A DNA stretch of 64,000 nt from the NCBI GenBank assembly GCA_021828185.1, contig JAKASI010000001.1, positions 310,001-374,000 on the forward strand, written 5' to 3'. The translations under genes and the position numbers were made by a program. Of the stretch, positions 42,471 to 50,540 are shown in pieces. Numbering within the stretch: position 1 is the first letter of the stretch; every line of letters begins with the position of its first letter. This stretch comes from an archaeon (GTDB taxonomy: Archaea > Thermoproteota > Nitrososphaeria > Nitrososphaerales > UBA183). The notes beneath the pieces were generated by a model, which was not told the DNA's origin, searched no databases, and saw only the letters and a list, made by a program, of their open reading frames with translations.

Positions 42471-43454
42471 TCAGTAGTCTAGAAGGACGCCCCTGGTGGA
42501 AGCGGGGTCGTCGTGCGACGTTTCTGCGTCAAGCCCGAGCTCCCTGCCGAGGTCCACCCTCAACCCCTTGTACCTGTTCCTCACCGTCACTTCCGTAACG
42601 CCGGCCGCATCGGCTATCTCCTTCTGAGTCTTGATCTCGCGTTCAAGCACGGCAGCGAGGTAGAGAGAAGCGGCGGCCAAGCCCATCGGAGACTTGCCAG
42701 CTGAAATCTCCCTCTTTTCAATCATGTCGATTATCCCGATTGCCTTGCGAGCCACCCTCTCTGGGAGGCCGACCTGGGAGGCAATCCTGTTGACGCTCCT
42801 CGCCGCGTCAGCTACGGGCATCGTAAGATCCATCTCGCGTAGGAGTTTCCTGTAGTCCCTCGCCACGTCCTTCTTGTCGAGGTTGTTCGCCGCTGCTACG
42901 TCCTTCAAGGTCCGGGGGGTCTCCATATCACGTATGGCTGCGTAGAGAGCGGCGGCGGAGATCCCGGTGATGGAACGCCCTCTCACGAGCCCTCTTGCAA
43001 GAGCTTTCCTGTAGATGTAAGCCGCCCTTTCCTTGACCGCTTCGGAAACGCCGAGCTTCTCTGCCGTCTTGTCCAGCTCGCGGAGCGCTATGATGAGGCC
43101 CTTCTGTGAACTGGCGGCAGGCGAGCGCATGTCCCAGGTCCTGAGCCTGTTGATGGAGCTGCGCATCGTGGGGCTGAAGGCTCTCCCTGAAGCGTCCATG
43201 TTGTTGCTGCCTACCATCGTCGAGAGGCCCATGTCCCAGTAGGTGATGGACGTCGGGGCTCCTGCCCTCGCCCTGTCCTGGTCTTCGTCGATGAAAGAGC
43301 GCCAGTCCGGTCCCTGGTCTACAGAGCGCTCGGCGACCACGAGGCCGCAGTTTCCACAGATGCACTCGCCGTCGAGGCCGGTGTCTACCAGGGCGGGTTT
43401 CCCGCATCGCGCGCATCTTCCATGGGAGGGTACTAACCCGAGCCCGCGTGACAC
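42471..43454 (-). CDS. tfb: transcription initiation factor B (TFB)
   Basis: 327 residues. N-terminal zinc ribbon CARC...CICGNC (about 14-37), B-reader-like region, then two cyclin folds (about 120-205 and 215-300), the second with the helix-turn-helix TQKEIADAAGVTEVTVRNRYKGL that reads BRE elements. Recruits RNA polymerase to TBP-bound promoters. It could be one of several paralogues specialised for subsets of promoters. The gene stands alone. Confidence 0.95.
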   Translation of the reverse strand: MSRGLGLVPSHGRCARCGKPALVDTGLDGECICGNCGLVVAERSVDQGPDWRSFIDEDQDRARAGAPTSITYWDMGLSTMVGSNNMDASGRAFSPTMRSSINRLRTWDMRSPAASSQKGLIIALRELDKTAEKLGVSEAVKERAAYIYRKALARGLVRGRSITGISAAALYAAIRDMETPRTLKDVAAANNLDKKDVARDYRKLLREMDLTMPVADAARSVNRIASQVGLPERVARKAIGIIDMIEKREISAGKSPMGLAAASLYLAAVLEREIKTQKEIADAAGVTEVTVRNRYKGLRVDLGRELGLDAETSHDDPASTRGVLLDY

Positions 43455-43549
43455 AGACGAGTTTTCGATTCTCCCGACCGTCCTCTGGTCGAGTCAGCTC
43501 TGCTAATCAAGAAAAAGCAGTTCTCGCCTGACTCTTGACTATTGGCACC

Positions 43550-44539
43550 CTATTTGCAGGCGGTGAGATTCCCGTTGCTGCAGGGCAGGTAGTAGTTGGT
43601 CGCGTTCACAGTGAAGTGCTCGAAGAGGTTGGAATTGGCATTGGTGATCTGGGCCACCGTCGCCGCCCCCGGGATGACCACCTGTACATTCGGCCCTCCC
43701 AGGGTCTGCCATACCGGATTGTCCGCGTTCACAGTGGATACGCCACTGTCGTGCGTTGTGAGCGCCTTTACCAGTCCGTTATAGTTGCTGAGGCAGTCAC
43801 CGGTCGGGTCGGTCAGGTTGGACGCGGCCACGGCCGCGCATTGCCCAGTGACAGCATTCGGGAAGATGTTCGGGTCGAAAACCAGGACGACGATTGTGTA
43901 CCATGGGACAGTTTGGAAACAACAGTCTATGAGGTGGTCATGGGCTGGAGTAGGCAGGACCCCCTCAGGGAGTCCCCCGTATCCGGTCTTCAGTCCCAGG
44001 CGTTCTTCTACCGCTGTGAAGAAAGGAGAATACAGCAGAAGCGGATGATCAGGGCACCCCGACGGCGTCCCTGACGCTCCGCACTGGGTCACGATGGTCT
44101 GGTTGTCGTAGACAGGGAATCCCTCAGGGGACGCTCCAAGCTTCCCTGCACCGAAGATGGAGAGGCCCGCGAACGCCGGGACCATGACCCAGAGGGCGGC
44201 GGCACCCTGCTCGGCCGTCGCGTCTCCCTCGCCCACTTCACACTGGGTGAGAGCTGATGCCGTGGTCTCATTCGGGAAGTACTTCGTGAGGGAAGGGAGG
44301 CACTTGTACTGATGCGGATAGACAAACGTCACGACTGTACTATTGTAGAACCCAGCCGTCTCCGTAGGAATGGTGAAGAAGGTAGAACCAGTTTGGGTGA
44401 TGGTCGTGTACTTGGTCATGGCTTTTGCGGACCCCGGAGTCGCCGCGTAGAGACCGAAACCGGCAGCCGCGATGATCATCAGGACAATCACGCTGACAGC
44501 GAAGATGATGTTGGATACCCCCGCTTTTGAAGATCGCAT
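43550..44539 (-). CDS. secreted protein with pilin-like N-terminus, unknown function
   Basis: 329 residues. The start (MRSSKAGVSNIIFAVSVIVL) resembles an archaeal type IV pilin-like signal: a basic residue plus small residues before a hydrophobic stretch. The mature domain is Thr/Asn-rich with several Cys (for example QCEVGEGDATAEQ, IDCCFQTVPWYT, CAAV) likely forming disulfides. No known domain seen. Separated from the ParB-like gene by a strong hairpin. Confidence 0.6.
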   Translation of the reverse strand: MRSSKAGVSNIIFAVSVIVLMIIAAAGFGLYAATPGSAKAMTKYTTITQTGSTFFTIPTETAGFYNSTVVTFVYPHQYKCLPSLTKYFPNETTASALTQCEVGEGDATAEQGAAALWVMVPAFAGLSIFGAGKLGASPEGFPVYDNQTIVTQCGASGTPSGCPDHPLLLYSPFFTAVEERLGLKTGYGGLPEGVLPTPAHDHLIDCCFQTVPWYTIVVLVFDPNIFPNAVTGQCAAVAASNLTDPTGDCLSNYNGLVKALTTHDSGVSTVNADNPVWQTLGGPNVQVVIPGAATVAQITNANSNLFEHFTVNATNYYLPCSNGNLTACK

Positions 44540-44584
44540 TTCGGAGCTGATGGACCGACGGTGAATAAATGAATTCAGATGCGT

Positions 44585-44607
44585 GCGCCCCCAGGCTCCG
44601 GGGGCGC
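44585..44607. terminator. GC-rich hairpin downstream of the parB-like gene
   Basis: GCGCCCCC, a seven-base loop AGGCTCC, then GGGGGCGC. It lies a few bases after the parB-like stop (44612, minus strand) and before the exported-protein gene. No T-run follows in the direction of transcription, so it may pause polymerase or stabilise an mRNA end. Confidence 0.45.
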
Positions 44608-44611
44608 GTGG

Positions 44612-45583
44612 TCACGGGGGACTTCGGTTCCGCGGTAAAGGAGTCTTTTGCTGCCCTTTCGCCGCATCGGCGTCAGGGCCTCCCGGGCCGGAAAAGTGGG
44701 GCGCCAGGAGGCGCGAGTACGTATTCCCCCTTTTCTGCAGCGCTATGATGCTGTCTATGAATTGGTGAATCATCCATCTGCAGTGGATGAGCGCCTCCCT
44801 CCGGACAAACCACTCGTCCTCGTTGAGATTGTCAACAATGTCGTCGATTTGAGTCAGGCAGACTTTCAGACTCGCTATGGATTTCGACATCGCTCTGTCG
44901 ATCTTCCGGACTTCCGCTTCTTCCATCGTGTAGCCGTGGATTCCTATGGCTGCCTCCGCCCTCTTCAACTCCTTTACCGTCCTCCTGACTTCCGACCTCC
45001 TGATGCCGCTTGCGAACCTGCCCACTACTCTCGTCGCTTCGCTGGGATCTAGGCTCGACAGTTCTTCTGCCACACTCGGAGCTATTCGCCGGCGAATAAT
45101 GTCCTCCTGCACCTTATTCGGCAGGTCAAGGAGCCCCAGCCTCTTGCTGACATAGGGTTCGCTCTTTCCTATTCGCCTCGCAAGCTCAGATATGCCGCCG
45201 TAGCCGTATTCATCTACGTATCTTCTGAAGGCCCTTGCCTCTTCGATAGGATTGAGGCTGTTCCTCTGAAGGTTCTCGATGAGCGACACTTCGTAGGCCT
45301 GCTTGGAATCCAGGCCGACTACGTAACAGGGGACCTTCTTCATCCCCAGCAGTCTGCAGGCTCCGAGCCTCCGATTGCCGGCGACCACTTCGAACCCTTC
45401 CTTGAGAGGCCTGACAACCAACGGCTGCAACAACCCCTTCTCTTCGATTGAAAGGGCGAGCCCATCAACGGCACCGACTTCCTCTCGCAGCGGGCTTCTC
45501 GACGGTCGAATGTCTCTCAGCCAGAGTTCTTCTGTGAAACCAGGGAGCATTTCCGTGCCGAAGCGCCTTCTGACCTTGGTCAC
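44612..45583 (-). CDS. parB: ParB/Spo0J-family partition protein
   Basis: 323 residues. N-terminal ParB/Srx fold with LREEVGAVDGLALSIEEKGL and LVVRPLKEGFEVVAGNRRLG, CTP-binding box ENLQRNSLNPIEEA, then the helix-turn-helix ISELARRIGKSEPYVSKRLG that would bind parS. The C-terminal 130 residues are helical, without the usual bacterial dimer domain. No ParA lies in the window, so it may act in chromosome organisation or gene regulation. A perfect palindrome inside its coding sequence (45084-45097) could be a parS site. Confidence 0.85.
   Translation of the reverse strand: MTKVRRRFGTEMLPGFTEELWLRDIRPSRSPLREEVGAVDGLALSIEEKGLLQPLVVRPLKEGFEVVAGNRRLGACRLLGMKKVPCYVVGLDSKQAYEVSLIENLQRNSLNPIEEARAFRRYVDEYGYGGISELARRIGKSEPYVSKRLGLLDLPNKVQEDIIRRRIAPSVAEELSSLDPSEATRVVGRFASGIRRSEVRRTVKELKRAEAAIGIHGYTMEEAEVRKIDRAMSKSIASLKVCLTQIDDIVDNLNEDEWFVRREALIHCRWMIHQFIDSIIALQKRGNTYSRLLAPHFSGPGGPDADAAKGQQKTPLPRNRSPP
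45084..45097. promoter_or_regulatory. 14-bp palindrome inside the parB-like gene (copy 2)
   Basis: ATTCGCCGGCGAAT, identical to 33143-33156. Bacterial parS sites often lie in or near parB, so this is a parS candidate; the copy before the hemerythrin gene argues for an operator. Only these two exact copies were seen. Confidence 0.45.
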
Positions 45584-45670
45584 GGGTAGTGGCCCCTTTC
45601 ATGGTACACGCTGTGCGTTTTCACTGGTCCGTGTTCGGAGCCGGAAGAGGCCGGGTTCAACCCAAAGCGT

Positions 45671-45686
45671 CCCTAACCTGTTAGGG
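45671..45686. promoter_or_regulatory. palindrome beside the parB promoter
   Basis: CCCTAACCTGTTAGGG, a perfect 7-bp inverted repeat. GATATATC (45696-45703), a symmetric TATA-like box, follows nine bases later. For minus-strand transcription toward parB the palindrome would cover the start point, the position of a repressor; for the plus-strand DUF1059-like gene it lies upstream. Autoregulation of parB is one explanation. Confidence 0.4.
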
Positions 45687-45830
45687 CGAGCGGCTGATAT
45701 ATCCCTTTATCGTTACCTCCATCCCCACCTCAAACCGGCACGGGACGAAGACCCGAAAAGATACGTGATGAAACAAGAAATCCGCGCGATTCTCTTCCGG
45801 CTCAGCGTAGGGTGGTGACCTGGAAGCTCT

Positions 45831-46007
45831 GTGAAGGGGTTCAAGGCAGACTTGTCTAGTGTCTGCGGGTGCGAGTTATTCATCGTCGGCAGGACCAAGG
45901 AAGACCTTATTCACAACTTCAGGAGGCACGAGAAAGACGTGCATCGACTGCTGCGACCTGCCAGGGGAGCCCTCCAGAGACTGGAGAGAGCGGCCGATGA
46001 AATCTGA
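45831..46007 (+). CDS. 58-residue DUF1059-like small protein
   Basis: Starts GTG (an in-frame stop lies 15 bases upstream) and reads MKGFKADLSSVCGCELFIVG, then RTKEDLIHNFRRHEKDVHRL. The pattern of paired cysteines followed by TKEDLIHNF-RRH-KDVH is that of DUF1059-type small proteins, like the one at 49465-49653. Function unknown, perhaps zinc-linked stress response. Confidence 0.6.
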   Translation: MKGFKADLSSVCGCELFIVGRTKEDLIHNFRRHEKDVHRLLRPARGALQRLERAADEI

Positions 46008-46057
46008 CCGCCGATTGGAAGCCGGCAGCGCCGCCCTGCTCCGTTGGACAGGCCGGA

Positions 46058-46831
46058 TCAGTTTGACCGGTTCATAAGCAGCAGGTCCCTGTCAGTCCCG
46101 GCAAGCACCGTCATGTCGTGGCTCGCCAGATGGTTCTCAAGCCAGCTAAGCAGCGGGGTGTCCGAAGCGGCTCCACCCAGAAGGTAGGAACAGGCAAGGA
46201 GACCGCTGAAGCTCTTCATCCCTGCAAAGCTAGGGTCGACCGCCTCGCCTCTGATTGCTGCGTTGACGAACCTCTCGACTTGCTTGTTGGCCAAAAGCTG
46301 CCGTTTATCGGTCAGGTCGCGTATCCATCTCCAAGAGACAATCCTGTCTGGGTTGTGACTCATTATCTGCTCAATGATGCGTCCGACGGCTGAAGGCCAT
46401 CCGTCTCTTCCCTGAAAAGGGTCCTCCACCTTGACGATTTTCAGCTTCCCCCGCTTGAATTCCTCGACAGGGACCCCCAACTCCGCTAGACGGCGCTCTG
46501 TTTCGTCGACGTCCTGGTGAGTCGCGTATACACATCGCTCACCCTTTGAGAGGCCATCCATCAGCAGGCGAGCTTCCAGTCTGGTCCCGACTTCGAGCTC
46601 GTCGTACATCAGGAACACGTGACCCCTCAACGGGAGTTCGCCTGGCTTGCCGGTCATTCGGGGGCCATCCCGTGCCCATCTGGGGTCGGTTCGGAACCGC
46701 TTGACGACCCTCCCGTCTTTCATCGCGAGGAAATGGTCGTCGTCGACAAAGACAATGGTGTACACATTCTCGAGCTCTGAAGCCAGCTTCTCGAGGTCCG
46801 CTCTGCTCCTCACCTGGATTGGACGGACCAT
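46058..46831 (-). CDS. MEDS/DcmR-type sensor-domain protein
   Basis: 257 residues. The centre (LRGHVFLMYDELEVGTRLEA, LSKGERCVYATHQDVDETER and LAELGVPVEEFKRGKLKIVK) is the MEDS domain (methanogen/methylotroph DcmR sensory domain), a decayed P-loop fold that binds ligands. The N-terminal 65 residues (ELENVYTIVFVDDDHFLAMK) are unfamiliar. In other archaea such proteins regulate C1 or stress genes. No clear DNA-binding domain, so it may signal through a partner. Divergent from the glycosylase gene. Confidence 0.7.
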   Translation of the reverse strand: MVRPIQVRSRADLEKLASELENVYTIVFVDDDHFLAMKDGRVVKRFRTDPRWARDGPRMTGKPGELPLRGHVFLMYDELEVGTRLEARLLMDGLSKGERCVYATHQDVDETERRLAELGVPVEEFKRGKLKIVKVEDPFQGRDGWPSAVGRIIEQIMSHNPDRIVSWRWIRDLTDKRQLLANKQVERFVNAAIRGEAVDPSFAGMKSFSGLLACSYLLGGAASDTPLLSWLENHLASHDMTVLAGTDRDLLLMNRSN

Positions 46832-46960
46832 CGACAGTTGGAGGCTGGTCTGGGATATTAGTTTCTATCGGACCGGCAGGCAAAGAATGAATATGAATCG
46901 ATGATTGGGAATAGTCGACCGAAGGAAGACTGATGCAGAGGAGGGGCCGTTTCTCCTGAG

Positions 46961-47956
46961 ATGAACAGGATCCACTTCATTGCGAAGCCAATCCCTCCCT
47001 TCAGGCTCGACCTGACCGCATGGGCCCTTAGGAGACGCCCGGTGAATTCCATTGACAGGATGGTGGACGGTGTCTACCGACGGGTCCTGGTCGTTGACGG
47101 GACAGCGGTGGCCGTGTCGGTTGCCCAGGGCGGCTCCGCGGAAAGACCCAAACTGGAGGTGGTCGGCATCGGCAGGGACCTTCCATCGGGAGCCGAGGGA
47201 ATCCTTCGGGGCGCGGTGAGCGCCATTCTCGGCCTGAACGTCGACCTGGCAGACTTCTACTCGATGTCTTCGAAACATCGGAGGCTCAAGGCACTGGCAG
47301 CAAGGTTCAGGGGCGTGAAACCGCCGCGGTTTCCATCCATATACGAGACCCTCGTCAACGCGATCGCGTGCCAGCAGGTCAGCCTCAACGTTGGGCTGAT
47401 TCTTCTGTCGAGGCTGTCGCTGAAGTACGGTCTACCGCCGGCCCAGGGCGATGGGTGGTCCCGGTCCTTCCCGACGGCTGAAGCGGTGTCACGGGCCGAC
47501 CTCCAGGCGCTCAGAGGGCTGGGTTTCAGCAGGCAGAAGGCCGGATACCTGCTCGAACTCTCGCGGTCAGTCTGCACAGGCCAGCTCGACCTGGAGGGAC
47601 TCGACGGGATGAACGACCGTGACTCCGTGGCGTTTCTGACGCAGATACGGGGGATAGGGAGATGGTCGGCAGAGTACACACTTCTGAGGGGACTAGGGCG
47701 GCTCGGTGTCTTCCCTGGAGATGATGTCGGGGGCCAGAACAGTCTCAGGAGATGGATGGGACTCCAGAGAAGCCCGAACTACAAGAAGGTCCAGGATCTT
47801 CTCGAGAGGTGGAAGAGGTTCAGAGGGCTACTGTACTTTCATCTCCTCCTGAAGGGATTGGACGAAAGCGGGTATCTTGAGCCGGTCACCAATCTGCATG
47901 CATCTGCATCCTTGGCTGAGACAGCCAGGTCGCGCTCGCCGAGTCAACGGTCGTAG
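46961..47956 (+). CDS. AlkA-type DNA-3-methyladenine glycosylase
   Basis: 331 residues. HhH-GPD superfamily: IYETLVNAIACQQVSLNVGL, the hairpin LQALRGLGFSRQKAGYLLEL and a second helix-hairpin IRGIGRWSAEYTLLRGLGR with the catalytic Asp in GVFPGDDVG. It removes alkylated purines in base-excision repair. No FCL iron-sulfur motif, as expected for AlkA. The first 110 residues are the N-terminal AlkA-like domain. Confidence 0.85.
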   Translation: MNRIHFIAKPIPPFRLDLTAWALRRRPVNSIDRMVDGVYRRVLVVDGTAVAVSVAQGGSAERPKLEVVGIGRDLPSGAEGILRGAVSAILGLNVDLADFYSMSSKHRRLKALAARFRGVKPPRFPSIYETLVNAIACQQVSLNVGLILLSRLSLKYGLPPAQGDGWSRSFPTAEAVSRADLQALRGLGFSRQKAGYLLELSRSVCTGQLDLEGLDGMNDRDSVAFLTQIRGIGRWSAEYTLLRGLGRLGVFPGDDVGGQNSLRRWMGLQRSPNYKKVQDLLERWKRFRGLLYFHLLLKGLDESGYLEPVTNLHASASLAETARSRSPSQRS

Positions 47957-48004
47957 CCAGGAGGCAGGCATCGGTTCCTTGGGAGCGGAAGACGAGGGTG
48001 CTCG

Positions 48005-48157
48005 TCAGCGGCCCCCTCGATCGCGGTTCTTGCAGGGAAGGTCGACAGACCTGGTCGTCACGACGTAGCCTTGGGGGGTGGAATTCGGCCCAGACCACTC
48101 GGTGATGATGAAGCTGAACTTGCCACGCCCCCCGCATGCCTCGCACAGTTCGTTCAA
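48005..48157 (-). CDS. 50-residue cysteine-containing protein of the palindrome regulon
   Basis: TTG start, reading MNELCEACGGRGKFSFIITE, then ...VVTTRSVDLPCKNRDRGGR. CxxCGGRG is like half of a DnaJ-type zinc finger; a third Cys lies near the end. Codons are GC3-rich. The motif copy at 48203-48218 stands 45 bases before the TTG, the same spacing as elsewhere, which is the main support for calling so short a gene. Confidence 0.45.
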   Translation of the reverse strand: MNELCEACGGRGKFSFIITEWSGPNSTPQGYVVTTRSVDLPCKNRDRGGR

Positions 48158-48379
48158 TTTACATCCGTTTCTAGGAGGGCCTTGTGCAGGCTTGCATCTT
48201 GCCCCCAAAGAGTTCGGGACTGGCTGAGCGCCAGAGAGCTCCTGCCCAGGTCTCGCTTCGTCCTGACCAAGAGCCAGAAGTCGCCCGAAGAACTGAAGGA
48301 ACTCTGGAGAAACAGGCAGCCCAAGTGCCTTGCAGCTCTGAACCCGCCTACACCGATGCCTGCTTCGCCGAGTTACGGC
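48158..48379. other. short intergenic region with a coding-like scrap
   Basis: Besides site 4, positions 48222-48330 on the plus strand read SARELLPRSRFVLTKSQKSP and EELKELWRNRQPKCLA with GC3-rich codons but no clear start or end. It may be a remnant. Confidence 0.25.
48203..48218 (-). promoter_or_regulatory. palindrome, site 4 (degenerate)
   Basis: On the minus strand CCCGAACTCTTTGGGG. The arms match the consensus, but the centre is one base shorter than at the other sites. The TTG of a small cysteine protein lies 45 bases downstream. Weakest member of the set. Confidence 0.45.
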
Positions 48380-49258
48380 CTATTTCTTGTTCGCCAGGGC
48401 ATTGTAGGCTTCTTCGCACTCGCTGCTGCACAGGTGCCCCTGGTTGACTTTTCGTCCGCATACCCAGCACCTGCCCACGTCTCCTGGATAGGTCTCGCCG
48501 ATGCTCTTCACCACCCGCACAGCGGCCTTCTTCACTCCTGTGCAGCCCCACGTCCTGTCAAGCGAAGGGAGCTCCCCATTCTTCTCCGTCCATGTCCAGC
48601 GGTCGAGCCAGTCTGATGTCTTGTCCCATATGCGCGTGAAGTGGAGATAGACATATTCGCCGTCCTGCTCATTGAGGTATCCCGTGAACTTCCTCCCATC
48701 GGTCGTCTCGAGGTACACCCAACTCTGCTCACTCCAGTTGGTTGGGCCTGGCGAAGGGCCGTCAAGAGTCGGAAAGAGCTCCTCCCTCTCAAGCGACTGA
48801 TGGACCGCGAGTGATGCGATGAGGCCCTGAAGCGCCAGCCCGAACTGCAGGCCGTCGTGAATCCGAAGCGCCACCTCCATGTTGCTGAGCTGGCCGATCA
48901 GCTCGTGGTCCTGCCTTACCAGCCGGGCTGCAGCGTCGGGCGCGAGAGCTCCCCTTGAAAGACCATTGAAGATCTCTTCTTCTGCCGTACGAATATGAGC
49001 TGTCAAAGCTCCGCGGAGGCGCTCTGAGCGAGGGAGGATCCACTCGTACTTCCAGATGGTGAGCTGCTCTCTCCTGATCGCCTCTGCCTCTAGACTGATG
49101 TCGCCGTGGTCCCTCGTGAAGGTCTCGACGGTGGCCCTCGCCGGAAGTCTGATCTCTTCCTGAACGGTAGCCAAACCAGCTTCACACGCTCCGCAATCCT
49201 GGTGTCTCCTGGGGTCGTTTAGCCAGTTCGTCTTTTGGCGCGAAATTGCGGTTCGCAT
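48380..49258 (-). CDS. hemerythrin-like domain with C-terminal zinc-finger region
   Basis: 292 residues from ATG 49258 (the frame is open further upstream, but the earlier part has poor codon use). Hemerythrin-like helices include AHIRTAEEEIF, VRQDHELIGQL and VHQSLEREELFPTLD; the first ligand is uncertain. A beta-rich middle (WVYLETTDGRKFTGYLNEQD) follows, then CWVCGRKVNQGHLCSSECEE, a treble-clef-like zinc finger. This architecture is new to me; it could link gas binding to protein or nucleic-acid contact. Confidence 0.6.
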   Translation of the reverse strand: MRTAISRQKTNWLNDPRRHQDCGACEAGLATVQEEIRLPARATVETFTRDHGDISLEAEAIRREQLTIWKYEWILPRSERLRGALTAHIRTAEEEIFNGLSRGALAPDAAARLVRQDHELIGQLSNMEVALRIHDGLQFGLALQGLIASLAVHQSLEREELFPTLDGPSPGPTNWSEQSWVYLETTDGRKFTGYLNEQDGEYVYLHFTRIWDKTSDWLDRWTWTEKNGELPSLDRTWGCTGVKKAAVRVVKSIGETYPGDVGRCWVCGRKVNQGHLCSSECEEAYNALANKK

Positions 49259-49464
49259 CGACCGTCCAGGATTCTTTCGGGAGGATCCTCTTGCAGCAGT
49301 CACACACTGTGAACCTGCCGGGATGGCTATGCAGGTGCTCGTCGAAGCGAGCCCTGTCCGGGTGCCACTCTCCGCAGAATCACTTGAAGCCATCGCGCTC
49401 AGGATTGACCAGCGCCGCTTTACCGACAACAACCGCAGCCTGTCTGCTCATCCGACGCACCCTC

Positions 49465-49653
49465 TCAGCTGGGTTTTCCCTTGATTGCCCTGGATACCTT
49501 CCCTTCTAGCTCTGGAGTGATCGCTTCGAGGTCGTGGCACCGCTTTCCATGGCTCGCGATGATTCCGACCATCTCTTCCTTGGACGCAACCCCCTTCACT
49601 TCGAAGTCGCAATGGAACCCTAGATCCTTGCACCTGAAACGCAGTCCTGGCAC
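49465..49653 (-). CDS. DUF1059 family small protein
   Basis: 62 residues from GTG. GLRFRCKDLGFHCDFEVKGV, then SKEEMVGIIASHGKRCHDLE is a clean DUF1059 sequence; the two Cys and two His could bind a metal. Function unknown in the family, often induced under stress. The 18-bp motif (site 5) is 47 bases before the GTG and is shared with the divergent HTH regulator. Confidence 0.8.
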   Translation of the reverse strand: MPGLRFRCKDLGFHCDFEVKGVASKEEMVGIIASHGKRCHDLEAITPELEGKVSRAIKGKPS

Positions 49654-49700
49654 ACCAATCCACCTGCTTTCGGTGTCGGACCGCCTTCGGAATAATCTCG

Positions 49701-49718
49701 CCCCGAAGACCTATGGGG
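49701..49718. promoter_or_regulatory. 18-bp palindrome, site 5 (bidirectional)
   Basis: CCCCGAAGACCTATGGGG. It stands 47 bases before the DUF1059 start on the minus strand (GATTATTCC next to it) and 37 bases before the Bat-type regulator on the plus strand. This is the only site apparently serving two genes, and one is a transcription regulator. Confidence 0.7.
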
Positions 49719-49755
49719 GATACCGAGGAGGGTGGAATCAAACTGAAATATCAGG

Positions 49756-50400
49756 ATGCACGTGTCCATCCTAGCGATGATGGAGCTCCGGCTGGCGATA
49801 GAGAATCCCGCGAACTGGGTGGGAAAGATGGCGGACTCCGCGCGGGTGAAGATAATGCGCATCAAGCAGAGGGAGGGGGCCGTCGAGGACCTCGTCGAAC
49901 TCTCGTCGGAGAGCCTTTCGCCCGAGGAGCTCCTCGCACACCTGAGAAAAGAGGCCGGGATTGTGTATTCTGACATGACGAAGGTGGACAGGAACAGGGT
50001 GGTCGGCATGGTCTCGACGCACGACTGCCCGATCTGCTCAACCTTCGCCGGCCTCAACACCTTCCTCATATCAGCGAACACGAGAAACGACGGAAGGATG
50101 GAGTGGAGGCTGCTCATCGGAGGGGACACGGACCTGAAGACGCTCTGCGGAAGACTGGATGGCAAACACGTCAAGTATGAAATCCTCGAAGCCTCGCACC
50201 GAGCGCAAAAGAGGGAGATGACTGCGAGGCAGGAGGAGATTCTGAGAGTCGCCCTCGACCTGGGTTACTTCGATTTCCCGAAAAGAATAAGGCTGGAGGT
50301 GCTTGCTGAGAAGCTGAACATCAGTCCGGGGACCCTCTCGGAAATCCTCCGGCGGGCAGAGAAGAACATCCTCTCGAGCCACTTTGGCGCGGCTGAGTGA
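49756..50400 (+). CDS. Bat-type HTH_10 transcription regulator
   Basis: 214 residues. The C-terminus (TARQEEILRVALDLGYFDFP, KRIRLEVLAEKLNISPGTLS) is the HTH_10 helix-turn-helix of the bacterio-opsin activator family. The N-terminal 140 residues include a possible effector domain with HDCPICSTFAGL, whose CxxC and His could bind a metal or cluster. It lies divergent from a DUF1059 gene across site 5, so it may regulate itself and the palindrome regulon. That link is inferred from position. Confidence 0.75.
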   Translation: MHVSILAMMELRLAIENPANWVGKMADSARVKIMRIKQREGAVEDLVELSSESLSPEELLAHLRKEAGIVYSDMTKVDRNRVVGMVSTHDCPICSTFAGLNTFLISANTRNDGRMEWRLLIGGDTDLKTLCGRLDGKHVKYEILEASHRAQKREMTARQEEILRVALDLGYFDFPKRIRLEVLAEKLNISPGTLSEILRRAEKNILSSHFGAAE

Positions 50401-50540
50401 AGGTCGCAGGGCCCGGCTGAGGCAGGGTACTCCATGTCGCGCGTCTTGACTCCGGATGGACGCCCCACTGTCTGCGGTGGAAGCCTGCCCGGTTCCCTGT
50501 TGCAAATCTTTATGAGCAATTGGCGATTCGCAAGGCGGTT

